47,789 bases of DNA, from the NCBI RefSeq assembly GCF_002863585.1, contig NZ_PGUY01000012.1:1-47789 (forward strand). The letters run 5' to 3'. The stretch's first letter is position 1; each line of letters opens with the position of its first letter. Source of the stretch: Peribacillus deserti (GTDB taxonomy: Bacteria; Bacillota; Bacilli; Bacillales; DSM-1321). Both the position numbers and the translations under genes were made by a program. This document shows positions 17,661 to 26,668 of this stretch, in pieces. Below the pieces are notes generated by a model. It worked only from the letters and a program-made list of their open reading frames with translations. It ran no database searches and was not told the origin of the DNA.

Positions 17661-17718
17661 TTTACTAATGAGAATGAATCTCATATAATAGAAATAAGAT
17701 TACTGATAATAATTATCA
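17661..17718 (+). promoter_or_regulatory. feoAB promoter with two Fur-box-like sites
   Basis: A -35 TTTACT (17661-17666) and a -10 TATAAT (17684-17689) are 17 bp apart. The spacer holds TGAGAAT-G-AATCTCA (17669-17683), close to the Fur 7-1-7 palindrome. A perfect 7-1-7 site TGATAAT-A-ATTATCA lies at 17704-17718, just past the expected start of transcription. Iron-loaded Fur on either site would block initiation. A CCTCAT/ATGAGG hairpin (17733-17751) follows in the leader. Confidence 0.85.
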
Positions 17719-17793
17719 TTGTTGTTTAGAAGCCTCATCCTGTTAATGAGGTTTATGGATATAACCAGCTGACATGAAATTGGGGTGGAATCT

Positions 17794-18021
17794 ATGGTAC
17801 TGACGGAGCTGCAGCCAGGAGGCAGAGCAAAGATACTCGATATCGAAAAAGTGAATGTTCTTGTAAAAAGACGTCTTTTAGACCTTGGTGTTATAGAAGG
17901 AACGGAAATCTCAATAAAGCGCATACTTCCATTTGGAGGCCCGTTTGCTCTTGAAGCCGGGGGCCAGTCCATCGGCATCCGCCGAAAGGAAGCAAAGCTG
18001 ATTCAGGTTGAAGTGTCATGA
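17794..18021 (+). CDS. feoA: Ferrous iron transport protein FeoA
   Basis: A 75-residue SH3-like cytoplasmic protein that works with FeoB in ferrous iron uptake. The core LLDLGVIEGTEISIKR and GGPFALEAGG is typical of the family, as is the short length. I choose ATG 17794, which has GGGGTGG 5 nt upstream; a GTG at 17785 overlaps that site. It overlaps feoB by 4 nt (ATGA), indicating translational coupling. A Fur-controlled promoter lies about 100 bp upstream. Confidence 0.93.
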   Translation: MVLTELQPGGRAKILDIEKVNVLVKRRLLDLGVIEGTEISIKRILPFGGPFALEAGGQSIGIRRKEAKLIQVEVS

Positions 18022-20018
18022 TTCAAGTAGCGCTGGCTGGAAACCCAAATACCGGTAAAACTTCATTGTTCAATATACTGACTGGCTCATATGAGTATGT
18101 GGGAAACTGGTCCGGAGTTACGGTTGAAAAGAAAGTAGGCGTCTTGAAAAGCAAAGAGGGAAAGATTATCGATCTGCCCGGCATTTATTCGCTGAACCCG
18201 CTTTCGAATGATGAGGCAGTCGCCACCCATTTCCTATTGAATGAGGAATTCACAAGCATACTTAATATAATTGATGCTTCACAGATTAAAAGAAACCTAT
18301 ACTTAACGCTTCAGCTGCTGGAGTACGGCAAGCCGATTATTATCGGCCTCAATATGATTGATGTAGCGCGGGGAAGAGGGCTCGTGATTGACGAAAGAAA
18401 GCTCTCAGAACAGCTTGGCTGTCCGGTAAAACCCATTGTAGCCCGTACAGGGAAAGGATGCCGGGAGCTTTCCGGGATGCTTGCTGGATTGAACCGCAGC
18501 TTTGAACCCCTGATTCTGGATTATGGTCCTGAATTGGAAGCTTCCATACATAGGCTGAGCGGCTTATTTCCTGAAAACGAGGAGTTCCCGCCTTCAAGAT
18601 GGCTGGCCCTTCAATTCTTTGAGGGGAATACGGTTGTTAAGGAGCTTCTGGAGAAACACATCTCCCATCAGCAGCTGCAGGAAATCTATTCAGAAGCTGA
18701 AAAAGCGGTGAAGCATTCGTCTAAGTCACTGTCTTACTATATCAGGACGGTTAAATCGGCATATATAGACCGAATCCTTTCGTCGGCCGTCAAAACCCAT
18801 GCATCAGCTTCCTACACATTGTCTGACCGGATTGACACCATTGTTACGAATAAATATCTGGGAATTCCCATTTTCATTCTGTTCATGTTTTTGATTTTTA
18901 AATTGACATTTGACTGGCTCGGCACTCCCTTGTCAGATATGCTTGACGGCTTTCTGACGGGAACGGTAACAGACTTTCTAAAATCTGCGCTGAATTCGGC
19001 AGGGGCATCCGATTTTATCAAGGCGGTGGTCCTTCAGGGAATTGTGGCAGGAGTCGGCGGCGTACTGGTGTTTGTTCCGCAGATCATGATTCTATTTTTC
19101 TTGATATCCTTCATTGAGGATTCCGGCTATATGGCCAGGATTGCCCTCGTGATGGATAAAGTTTTGGAAAGTGTAGGGCTGAACGGAAAGGCCTTCATCC
19201 CGATGATTATAGGCTTCGGCTGCAATGTGCCTGGAATAATGGCCGCTAGGACAATCGAGCAGCCTAAGGAAAGGCTCTTGACGGTGATCCTGACACCGCT
19301 GATGTCCTGTTCTGCAAGGCTTTCCGTATACAGTCTCTTTGCAGGAGCTTTTTTCACGCATAATCAGGCATTGATTGTGCTGTCCCTTTATCTGTTGGGA
19401 ATTATCATTGCCCTCTTGCTGGCCAAGATATTCTCATCCACTCTTTTGAAAAATGAAAGCTCCATGTTTGTCATCGAGCTGCCGCCATACCGTTTCCCGC
19501 AATGGCAGTCACTGCTCCGCAATACCTGGGAAAAAGGGAAGGGCTTTATCAAGAAAGCCGGAACCTTCATTTTCGGAGGCTCAGTTGCCATTTGGTTCTT
19601 AAGCTATGCGGGTCCTGCAGGGTTCAATGTATCTATGGATAAAAGCTTCCTGGCGATGATTGGAGGAGTACTTGCCCCTCTGTTCGAGCCAATCGGTTTT
19701 GGCAGCTGGCAGGCAGGTGCTGCCCTCCTGACAGGTTTCCTGGCCAAAGAAGTGGTTGTTTCCACTATGAATATTATTTATGTAGCTCCTGACTTAACGA
19801 CTTTGCAGGGAATCATGGCACATCATTTCACCCCGCTGTCAGCCTACAGCTTCATGGCATTTTTACTGCTGTACGTACCATGCCTGGCCACGGTTGCAGT
19901 CATTAAAAACGAAACAAGATCGGCAAAATGGACGTGGTTTTCCATCGTATATGCGCTGATCATAGCCTATATTGTATCGCTTGCCATCTATCAAATCGGT
20001 CGTCTGCTTGGATATTGA
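18018..20018 (+). CDS. feoB: Ferrous iron transporter FeoB
   Basis: A 666-residue inner-membrane Fe(II) transporter. The N-terminal G domain has G1 GNPNTGKTS (8-16), the WSGVTVEKK switch, G3 DLPG (52-55) and G4 NMID (112-115), followed by the helical GDI-like region. About eight transmembrane helices begin near residue 280. Conserved membrane motifs include GFGCNVPGIMAARTIE and LTPLMSCSARL, which hold the Cys residues thought to lie in the iron path. By eye the gene is more GC-rich than the left-hand neighbours; this may reflect expression or history. It is the middle gene of feoA-feoB-Cys-rich protein. Confidence 0.97.
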   Translation: MIQVALAGNPNTGKTSLFNILTGSYEYVGNWSGVTVEKKVGVLKSKEGKIIDLPGIYSLNPLSNDEAVATHFLLNEEFTSILNIIDASQIKRNLYLTLQLLEYGKPIIIGLNMIDVARGRGLVIDERKLSEQLGCPVKPIVARTGKGCRELSGMLAGLNRSFEPLILDYGPELEASIHRLSGLFPENEEFPPSRWLALQFFEGNTVVKELLEKHISHQQLQEIYSEAEKAVKHSSKSLSYYIRTVKSAYIDRILSSAVKTHASASYTLSDRIDTIVTNKYLGIPIFILFMFLIFKLTFDWLGTPLSDMLDGFLTGTVTDFLKSALNSAGASDFIKAVVLQGIVAGVGGVLVFVPQIMILFFLISFIEDSGYMARIALVMDKVLESVGLNGKAFIPMIIGFGCNVPGIMAARTIEQPKERLLTVILTPLMSCSARLSVYSLFAGAFFTHNQALIVLSLYLLGIIIALLLAKIFSSTLLKNESSMFVIELPPYRFPQWQSLLRNTWEKGKGFIKKAGTFIFGGSVAIWFLSYAGPAGFNVSMDKSFLAMIGGVLAPLFEPIGFGSWQAGAALLTGFLAKEVVVSTMNIIYVAPDLTTLQGIMAHHFTPLSAYSFMAFLLLYVPCLATVAVIKNETRSAKWTWFSIVYALIIAYIVSLAIYQIGRLLGY

Positions 20019-20064
20019 CAAGCTTTGCCTCCGAGAAAACTTTGCAGAAGGAAGGGAATCTTGC

Positions 20065-20250
20065 ATGATCATCAATCTATTGATTGGCGCCATCATCTTT
20101 GGATACGCCGGATTTACCCTGTATAAACATGTAGTAAAAAGCAGACAGGGAAAATGCGCGGCCTGCTCCTTAAGCAAAAACTGTAAGTCCGCCTGCAGCG
20201 CAGTTCAAGGCGAGCCGAATATGTGGGCAGCAAATAAGGAATTAAGTTAA
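20065..20250 (+). CDS. FeoB-associated Cys-rich membrane protein
   Basis: A 61-residue protein with one N-terminal transmembrane helix (about 3-20) and a short cytosolic tail carrying C-x2-C-x5-C-x3-C (Cys31, 34, 40, 44). This layout is the PF12669-type FeoB-associated protein, which replaces FeoC in Firmicutes and may handle iron or sense redox state. GAAGGAAGGG precedes ATG 20065. It begins 46 nt after feoB with no terminator between them, so it is the third gene of the operon. Confidence 0.88.
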   Translation: MIINLLIGAIIFGYAGFTLYKHVVKSRQGKCAACSLSKNCKSACSAVQGEPNMWAANKELS

Positions 20251-20257
20251 ATTCAAA

Positions 20258-20295
20258 GGGTCTAGCTGGGAAATCTTCTGGCTGGGCCCTTTTTA
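20258..20295 (+). terminator. Terminator of the feo operon
   Basis: GGGTCTAGC pairs (with G-U pairs) with GGCTGGGCCC, followed by TTTTTA, about 10 nt beyond the last stop codon. Confidence 0.7.
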
Positions 20296-20965
20296 TGTTG
20301 GTGCAGACCTGTATCTGCCTGCTATTTTAGTTCCTTAATTTTTTCCTCCTCCCTCTTCATATAAAGTTCAATTTTTTTTTTAGATACTGATTAAGAAAGC
20401 TAATGTTGCTGGTGTATTGAAGCCGGTGATTCTGGAGCATTTCTCTGCGCTGCCCAATTCAAGAGGCCGTGAAAAAGAATTAAATAACCTTTAACGGGTT
20501 AATTCGTGAAGGATTCTTGGGTGTCTGTTCTCCATGTTTTGTATGTTGTTCTTCTTTCGAAATAGAGTTTAATGTCCTGTATATTCGCTTACCGATTGGG
20601 CAATCTCGATGTCTAACATCGGAGGTACGACAACCTCTTTTAAATAACTTTCCCATAAGGTTGAACAGAAGGGTGTTCACCACATATATTTTTTATTGAT
20701 CCATGCTAAAATCCGCTTGCACCAAACTTTCCACTAGAGACTGAATAATAACTAGAATTCAAACCCAGTTTGTGAATATTGTACTTAAACTAGGGGGGGC
20801 GTTAGGTAATATAAATATTCGTTAGCTTTTCTTAAAATTAGTCAATAAATTTTTTCGAATGGGCGGAACGGATCGCTTGTTTCAGAACGGTCGTCAAAAT
20901 GAAACTTCCTTTAGAACTATCCTTATGTTAAGACTTGATATTATTGTGAATTCTAATTAAACGTT
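20296..20965. other. 670-bp gap with possible coding remnants
   Basis: A plus-strand frame at about 20384-20493 reads like the tail of a protein (KKANVAGVLKPVILEHFS) but has no start and is preceded by a T9 run and a stop. A minus-strand frame (20480-20683) is Arg/Lys-rich, without RBS, and unconvincing. At 20781-20805 GTACTTAAACTAGGGGGGGCGTTAG is a degenerate palindromic-repeat copy. Confidence 0.35.
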
Positions 20966-20995
20966 CTGTAAAAATGGCAATTTACAGATTTTTTT
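20966..20995 (+). terminator. Terminator-like hairpin in front of the phosphoesterase gene
   Basis: CTGTAAA (20966-20972) and TTTACAG (20981-20987) form a perfect 7-bp stem with an 8-nt loop, followed by A and seven T. It ends only about 48 nt before the start codon, so it could be an attenuator in the leader or the terminator of something upstream. Confidence 0.55.
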
Positions 20996-21042
20996 GCTTT
21001 ATCATAAAATAGTAATCTGAAAGACGAAAGGGGAATATTTGA

Positions 21043-22083
21043 GTGTTAATGAAACAAAGAAAAAAAAACATCGCCCAAAAGTTTATGTTTATGAGTGCTT
21101 CTGCTGCACTGGGACTATCTTTATTTGCGGCAAGCCCAGCCTCGGCAGCAAATAACGAACATACAAACAAAAAACCTTCCTTTGAATTCGGGCTAATCTC
21201 GGACATTCAATATTGCGATTGTGATACATCGGGTGTGCGTTATTATCGTAATTCCATAAGTAAACTGCAGGAAGCAACGGCTACACTCAATCAGCATAAT
21301 CTTGAGTTCACCGTGCAAACGGGTGATCTAATCGACCGGAACGTAGAAAGCTTCAACACCATTCTTCCATATTTCAATAAGATTGAAGGGAAAAAATATC
21401 ACCTTCTCGGAAATCACGATTTCGCCGTACCGACAGATGAAGTGGTAGATATTTTAGGTATGAAGAACCAATACTACGACTTTGCCGAAAAGGGCTGGCG
21501 TTTTGTCGTACTTGACACAAATGATATAAGCATGTATGCGAATGAACCAGGTTCCCCGAAATACCAACAAGCTGAAAAGATGTATAACCAGTTGAAGGCG
21601 ACCGGAGCCAAAAATGCCCAGCCATGGAATGGGGGAGTGGGCACTGAGCAAATGACGTGGCTACATAACGTTCTAAAGAATTCTGCTAAAAACCATGAAA
21701 AAGTTGTAATTATCGGACACCATCCGGTTTACCCGGCAAACGAGCATAACGCATGGAACGATGCTGAAATCATGCAAGAATTGGAGTCTGCGGGTAATGT
21801 GGTGGCGTACTTCAATGGACATAATCATGCAGGTAATTACGGAGAGAAAAACGGAATCAAATATGTGAATTTCGAAGGTATGCTGGATACGCCTGATACT
21901 AATGCCTACGCAGTCGTCAAAGCGTTTAAGGACCGCTTGGAAATTGATGGATTTGGCAGGGTGGCGGACCGTACAATCGAGGTGTCAACCCTATTCAAGA
22001 ACAACACTAAAAAACACCAAAATGGCGAACACGAAGAAGATGAACTTGAGGAACAATGGACGGTGAACACCGTTAATCGATAA
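21043..22083 (+). CDS. Secreted calcineurin-like metallophosphoesterase (Mn-dependent ADP-ribose/CDP-alcohol diphosphatase type)
   Basis: A 346-residue exported enzyme with a signal peptide (about 1-35, ending SPASA). The metallophosphoesterase motifs are complete: ISDIQYCD (Asp54), TGDLIDR (Asp95), LGNHD (Asn124, His125), GHHP (near 226) and GHNH (near 261). FGLISDIQY followed by RYYRNS resembles animal ADPRM enzymes, which hydrolyse ADP-ribose and CDP-choline, more than common bacterial phosphoesterases. An acidic C-terminal tail (HEEDELEEQ) is extra. GTG 21043 has AAAGGGG 9 nt upstream; ATG 21049 is the alternative. Outside the cell it may release phosphate or nucleosides from nucleotide derivatives, which suits its pst/phoX neighbours (inference). 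Confidence 0.85.
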   Translation: MLMKQRKKNIAQKFMFMSASAALGLSLFAASPASAANNEHTNKKPSFEFGLISDIQYCDCDTSGVRYYRNSISKLQEATATLNQHNLEFTVQTGDLIDRNVESFNTILPYFNKIEGKKYHLLGNHDFAVPTDEVVDILGMKNQYYDFAEKGWRFVVLDTNDISMYANEPGSPKYQQAEKMYNQLKATGAKNAQPWNGGVGTEQMTWLHNVLKNSAKNHEKVVIIGHHPVYPANEHNAWNDAEIMQELESAGNVVAYFNGHNHAGNYGEKNGIKYVNFEGMLDTPDTNAYAVVKAFKDRLEIDGFGRVADRTIEVSTLFKNNTKKHQNGEHEEDELEEQWTVNTVNR

Positions 22084-22096
22084 AAACATGAACTAT

Positions 22097-22128
22097 GACA
22101 AGGGCTTTCATTTTACCCCTTGTCTTTT
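22097..22128 (+). terminator. Terminator after the phosphoesterase gene
   Basis: GACAAGGG (22097-22104) and CCCTTGTC (22117-22124) form a perfect 8-bp stem followed by TTTT and more T-rich sequence. Confidence 0.75.
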
Positions 22129-22220
22129 CTTTTTTTTAGCAATAAATACTCTGTATATCAATATGGTTCTGCTTTACACCTTTGAATTTGGATAAGTGAA
22201 CGCAGGTTGTGATGTAGTGT

Positions 22221-22245
22221 ACTTAAGCAAACGGGTGCGTTATTT
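22221..22245 (+). repeat. Palindromic-repeat copy F (fragment)
   Basis: ACTTAAGCAAACGGGTGCG shares the ACTTAA-n-ACGGGTGCGTT core of the other copies. The downstream terminator hairpin is absent. Confidence 0.4.
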
Positions 22246-22310
22246 TACATTAGTCATATGACTATTATTTTATTGCAATCATAAACAATTCTTATGCCCT
22301 GATTTACATA

Positions 22311-22346
22311 AAAAAAGACCACTGCACATTCACGCAGTGATCTTTT
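22311..22346 (-). terminator. Terminator of the multicopper oxidase gene
   Basis: AAAAGACCACTGC and GCAGTGATCTTTT form a 13-bp stem with one G-U-type pair; on the minus strand a T-run follows. It lies about 20 nt past the stop. Confidence 0.7.
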
Positions 22347-22366
22347 CCATTAGATTGCTCGAGCCG

Positions 22367-23701
22367 TCAGCTCATATCGCCGCCCTGTAGAAGCTGCTCC
22401 ATATCATTAATTTGTTTTGTCAAATTGTCCATTGATTTTTTTAGTGAAGCAGGGTTCACCTTACCGTCAAGCTGCTTTTGAATGGATGTGGCAGTTTCAT
22501 CGAGCGCCGTCCATTCGTCGTAATGCTCTGATGCGACCACATTATAAAAACCTTTTAATCCCTTTGTTAATTCGCTGATTTCAGGTTTCATCAGCTCATA
22601 TTTTTTCTCATATTGATATTGTTTAAGTACTGCAAGGTTATGCTTTACGTTGCCTATTGGAGTGGTTCCGCCATGATTCACATGATGATGGTATTCATCG
22701 TATACCATCATCATGTGCATGCCATGTGTTGCATGAGGTCCCATGTGGCAGTGAATGGGCCACATGCCAGGGTTATCTGCCGTTAACAGCAGATCATATC
22801 TTTCACCAGGTCCGATTGTGACTGAATCCTTTGTGATGGGTTCAGGATAATCTCTGCCATCAGAAGCCACAATCTTAAAATGGTGTCCATGCGTATGGAA
22901 GGTGTGAACCTCAGAACCCGCATTAATGAGCCGGATCAAATACTTTCCGCCTTTTTTTACTTGTATCGGCGGGATTTCTGGATCTAATTTACCGTTGATT
23001 GTATAATATTTCGCTTTTCTATCGGCGGTATCATACTCACCTTCAAGCTTGATGTTTTCGGCAGCAGTCCCAACATATTGACCTGCTTCCTTACCCTCAG
23101 CCGCGCTTAGAGCCGGGTCCCGCTCTGATAACAGAATTGTAAATTCTTTATCAGCCTTATACTTCGTGTCCTTCGGTTCTATTACAATTGCGCCATACAG
23201 CCCCATTTCCGGGTGTCTGTCCTGTTCAACATGGCAGTGATACCAAAATGTTCCGGGTTCTTTCGCATCGAATTCATATGTGAAAGTGTTGCCTTTCATC
23301 ATTCCATGCTGGCTCATATCTGGTGTGCCGTCTCCCTGGAAGCTATTGTCGATTCCGTGAAAATGAATAGTATGCATTTCCTTTTGCTGATTGTGGAAAA
23401 CCACTTTTACATGCTGACCCTGCTTAGCGCGCAACTCCGGTCCAGGTATGGTAGGCTTTGAGGCAGGAGCATTTTTCTCAGGGTCCCATAGTCCGAAACC
23501 CCATGAATACAATGTAGTTCCCTGCGCCATTTCCTGCTGCATGTCTGCGGCGTACAAATGGAAGACCTTTGTTTCTTTTGGTTCTTTTTTTCCGTCTTGT
23601 GCCGAGGCATCTTGTTTGGAAAAATAAATGGTGAAAACAGCAATACCAACAACTATAATTAATCCGCACGTCATGAGGATCATTTTGCGAATGTTGTTCA
23701 T
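22367..23701 (-). CDS. Membrane-anchored two-domain multicopper oxidase
   Basis: A 444-residue extracytoplasmic copper enzyme anchored by an N-terminal helix (about 8-27). Cupredoxin domain 1 contains HFHG (113-116) and WYHCH (153-157). Domain 2 contains HTFHTHGH (266-273) and HCHMGPHATHGM (317-328), supplying trinuclear and type-1 copper ligands. Both domains show a Cys-His-Met series. With two domains rather than three it resembles small laccases or nitrite-reductase-like oxidases. A Lys/Leu-rich helical tail of about 100 residues (345-444) is extra. The substrate is unknown; Cu, Fe or Mn oxidation is possible. TAGGAG precedes the ATG. It diverges from phoX. Confidence 0.88.
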   Translation of the reverse strand: MNNIRKMILMTCGLIIVVGIAVFTIYFSKQDASAQDGKKEPKETKVFHLYAADMQQEMAQGTTLYSWGFGLWDPEKNAPASKPTIPGPELRAKQGQHVKVVFHNQQKEMHTIHFHGIDNSFQGDGTPDMSQHGMMKGNTFTYEFDAKEPGTFWYHCHVEQDRHPEMGLYGAIVIEPKDTKYKADKEFTILLSERDPALSAAEGKEAGQYVGTAAENIKLEGEYDTADRKAKYYTINGKLDPEIPPIQVKKGGKYLIRLINAGSEVHTFHTHGHHFKIVASDGRDYPEPITKDSVTIGPGERYDLLLTADNPGMWPIHCHMGPHATHGMHMMMVYDEYHHHVNHGGTTPIGNVKHNLAVLKQYQYEKKYELMKPEISELTKGLKGFYNVVASEHYDEWTALDETATSIQKQLDGKVNPASLKKSMDNLTKQINDMEQLLQGGDMS

Positions 23702-23862
23702 CTATTACACTCCTATATTCAAGTAGTAGAGAAATCAATTTCTATGTTAAAGCTTGTATAACCAATCGTCAAAGCGATTTACGAAAACAACACACCATAT
23801 TTACATTTCGTTTATTGAAGCTGCAACCACTACGCTAACATTACGTTTAAAAAGGTTAATAA

Positions 23863-23909
23863 TTTACATATTTTTAAAACCCTTCACATTGTTGTCACAA
23901 AAGTTTACA
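23863..23909 (+). promoter_or_regulatory. Pho box (PhoP-binding direct repeats) upstream of phoX
   Basis: TTNACA-like hexamers recur every 10-11 bp: TTTACA at 23863, TTAAAA at 23874, TTCACA at 23883, GTCACA at 23894 and TTTACA at 23904. Spacing of about 11 bp on one strand is the PhoP signature of Bacillus. AT-rich DNA with a TATATT (about 23921) follows as a possible -10. Phosphate starvation should induce phoX. Confidence 0.7.
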
Positions 23910-23996
23910 AAAAATTAAAATATATTTAGTGGTAGTTTTACAATATTAGTCTTTAATAGACAATGAAAGATACCTATTTTGCTAGGAGGATGTTAA

Positions 23997-26411
23997 ATGA
24001 AAAGCATAACTAAAAAGGGAGCTGCAGCAGCTGCACTTGCACTAGCGATTACCATTCCTGCATTATCGCCATCTGCAGCCGCACCATCACCGCAAGTAAA
24101 GGTTGATTCAGTCAAGTTTAGCGGCATGAAGGCGCCTGCTACCATAGATCAAATGGTAAAGACCTATACAAATGCTTCTGTGGAAGTGAAATACAGTAAT
24201 GGAAAGGTCAAAAAATTCCCTCTTACGTATAAACAGCTTTTTAAATCAGAAGACAAAGTAGCCACAGTAAATGGTGAAAAAATCCCAGCGGGCACGCCTA
24301 TCGACTATTATGGAGATCCTATTGTTGACAACAGTCTTCCTGGCAGCCCTGCATATTTCGTATCAGATGCTCCTGATTCAAACAGTCTGCTGAATCCGAT
24401 TGACGGCAAGCTATATATGCTCACTCATTACGAGTATCAAACGCTCGATGCTGCAGGAAAATCTGCATACGGCATAGTCCCTGCCAGTATTTCATTAACG
24501 ACTTTAGACCAGGATAAGAATACCGGTGAACTTAAGGAAAAAGAAGTAAAGAAAGTTGATTTTTCTAATGTTAACGGCCTTTGGATTCCATGTAATGGCT
24601 CACTTTCACCATGGAACACTCACTTAAGTTCTGAAGAATATGAACCGGATGCACGCGGTTTTGAATTTGACCCGGCTTCAAGTGCAAGAACATGGACTGA
24701 AAGCTTTGCCAACCTTTATTTTGGTGATAAGTCTAAAGCTAATCCATATTTCTATGGCTATATCCCCGAGATTTCAGTAAATAGAGACGGAGAAGCCAAA
24801 GCAGTAAAACACTATAGCGTCGGCCGTTTCTCCCATGAGTTAATGAAAGTAATGCCTGATAACAAAACGGCATTCTTCGGCGATGATGGTTCAAATACCA
24901 CGATGTTCATGTATGTAGCGAACAAGGAGAAAGACTTGTCCGCTGGTACTTTATACGCCGCTAAATTCCATCAAACAAAGGTAAATGACGATAAGTCAGG
25001 TGCAGGTAACCTTGAATGGATCAAGTTAGGGGAAGCCAGTGATAAAGAGATTAAAAAGCTGATAGATAAAGGCATCAAATTCAGCGATATTTTCGAAACT
25101 TCTGATGTGCCAAAAGAAGGCTTTAAAGCTATTAAACAATATTCCTACGGAAAAGTTGAGTATCTAAAGCTTAAGCCAGGTATGGAAAAGGCAGCTGCTT
25201 TCCTAGAATCCCGCCGTTATGCCGGTTATCTGGGGGGAACTACTGAATTCAACAAAATGGAAGGTATCACACTAAATTCAAAAGACAAAAAAGTATATGT
25301 TGCTATCGCTGACCAAAGCAGCGGCATGGAAAAAGCGGCTGCGGGTTCTGAAGTACCTGACGATATTCAGCTGCCGAAATTAAAAGCAGGTGCTGCTTAT
25401 CAGTTAGATTTAACAGCAGGGCAAAAAGACAGCACAGGACAGCTGATTAATAGTAATTATGTTGCTGCCACAATGAATGGTTTATTGGCGGGAGAAGACC
25501 TGGCCAGCGCTGATGCCTATGGAAACACTGCAAATGTGAACAAGATAGCCAGTCCGGATAATTTAAGCTACTCCGAGGCAATGAGAACTTTATTCATCGG
25601 TGAAGACAGCGGACAGCATACAAACAACTTTGTATGGGCGTATAATATCGATACCAAGGAATTGTCACGAGTGCTTTCAGCACCAGCGGGTGCGGAATCT
25701 ACTGGGTTGTTTGCAGCAGATGACCGCAATGGGTTCTCTTACATCATGAGCAACTTCCAGCACCCTGGTGATGAAGTCGATAAGAAGCAATTTGACCCAG
25801 CTGTTGTAAATAAGGAAGAATTATTGAAGGCAATTGACGAACAGATTGGCATCAACAAAACTGGCGGCATTGGCTATATCTCAGGTCTTCCATCATTCAC
25901 GAAAATGCCTGATTTCGTTGCTCCAACAGCACCTGGTGTGGACAAAGTAACCGATAAATCCACAACAGTCAGCGGGAAAGCAGAAGCCAGTTCCACTGTA
26001 AAACTGTATTTAAACGGAAAATATCAAAAGAGCACTACTGCAGACAAGAGTGGAAAATATAAATTCTCCATCAGTAAGCAGGCTGCAGGAACCGAGATTA
26101 AAGTAACTGCGACTGATACGGCAGGAAACGTTAGCAGCGCCAAGACGGTCAAAGTGCTGGATACTACGGCTCCAGGCAAGCCTTCTGTAAATAAAGTTAC
26201 CTATAAAACTCTTTATGTAACAGGCAAGGCTGAAAAGGGTTCCACTGTTTACATTTACAAAGAAAAAACAGTCCTCGGCAAAGCAGCTGCCGATGCTAAA
26301 GGAACTTACAAAGTCAAAATTAAATCCCAGAAAAAGGGTGCAGCATTAAGGATCGTTGCTAAGGATAAAGCAGGCAATATAAGCCAATCGACTAATGTAA
26401 AAGTCAACTAA
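23997..26411 (+). CDS. phoX: PhoX-type secreted alkaline phosphatase with C-terminal Ig-like repeats
   Basis: An 804-residue exported protein of the PhoX (DUF839) family, Ca/Fe-dependent phosphatases that free phosphate from organic phosphomonoesters. The signal peptide is about 1-28. The family hallmark CNGSLSPWNTHLSSEE (about 199-214) corresponds to the CGGTxTPWGTxLSCEE motif. Other core parts are YEPDARGFEFDP and VGRFSHE. From about 640, two related Ig-like repeats of some 80 residues each (KVTDKSTTVSGKAEASSTV; KVTYKTLYVTGKAEKGSTV) end the protein and probably bind the cell wall. AGGAGG precedes ATG 23997. The gene is convergent with phoU-pst and preceded by a Pho box. Confidence 0.9.
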   Translation: MKSITKKGAAAAALALAITIPALSPSAAAPSPQVKVDSVKFSGMKAPATIDQMVKTYTNASVEVKYSNGKVKKFPLTYKQLFKSEDKVATVNGEKIPAGTPIDYYGDPIVDNSLPGSPAYFVSDAPDSNSLLNPIDGKLYMLTHYEYQTLDAAGKSAYGIVPASISLTTLDQDKNTGELKEKEVKKVDFSNVNGLWIPCNGSLSPWNTHLSSEEYEPDARGFEFDPASSARTWTESFANLYFGDKSKANPYFYGYIPEISVNRDGEAKAVKHYSVGRFSHELMKVMPDNKTAFFGDDGSNTTMFMYVANKEKDLSAGTLYAAKFHQTKVNDDKSGAGNLEWIKLGEASDKEIKKLIDKGIKFSDIFETSDVPKEGFKAIKQYSYGKVEYLKLKPGMEKAAAFLESRRYAGYLGGTTEFNKMEGITLNSKDKKVYVAIADQSSGMEKAAAGSEVPDDIQLPKLKAGAAYQLDLTAGQKDSTGQLINSNYVAATMNGLLAGEDLASADAYGNTANVNKIASPDNLSYSEAMRTLFIGEDSGQHTNNFVWAYNIDTKELSRVLSAPAGAESTGLFAADDRNGFSYIMSNFQHPGDEVDKKQFDPAVVNKEELLKAIDEQIGINKTGGIGYISGLPSFTKMPDFVAPTAPGVDKVTDKSTTVSGKAEASSTVKLYLNGKYQKSTTADKSGKYKFSISKQAAGTEIKVTATDTAGNVSSAKTVKVLDTTAPGKPSVNKVTYKTLYVTGKAEKGSTVYIYKEKTVLGKAAADAKGTYKVKIKSQKKGAALRIVAKDKAGNISQSTNVKVN

Positions 26412-26432
26412 GCTGCTGGATTAGGCAATTCG

Positions 26433-26470
26433 AAGAACCCAGGCTCGGAAAGAGCCCGGGTTCTTTATAT
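26433..26470. terminator. Terminator between phoX and phoU
   Basis: AAGAACCCAGGCTC (26433-26446) and GAGCCCGGGTTCTT (26452-26465) form a 14-bp stem with one mismatch and a 5-nt loop. T-rich sequence follows. It ends phoX; it lies about 200 nt past phoU. Confidence 0.8.
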
Positions 26471-26668
26471 TTTCCTTAATTTCTTGATAGTAAATACTTA
26501 TATCTACCTTAGAGATGGTTATGTACAAGGGTCGGAAGAAGAACGCAAAGTGGGGGGAGTTAAATTACTGCATTTCTATGGCGGTCTTCCACAGCAAAAA
26601 TATCCTTGGCTCTTAGTAGCCGCCACGAATATTGCTGTAATACGTTTGCTTTTATTTCTCTTTAGACA

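Noticed and set aside
20480-20683. 67-codon minus-strand Arg/Lys-rich frame
   Set aside because: No RBS or known family; composition could arise from non-coding DNA.
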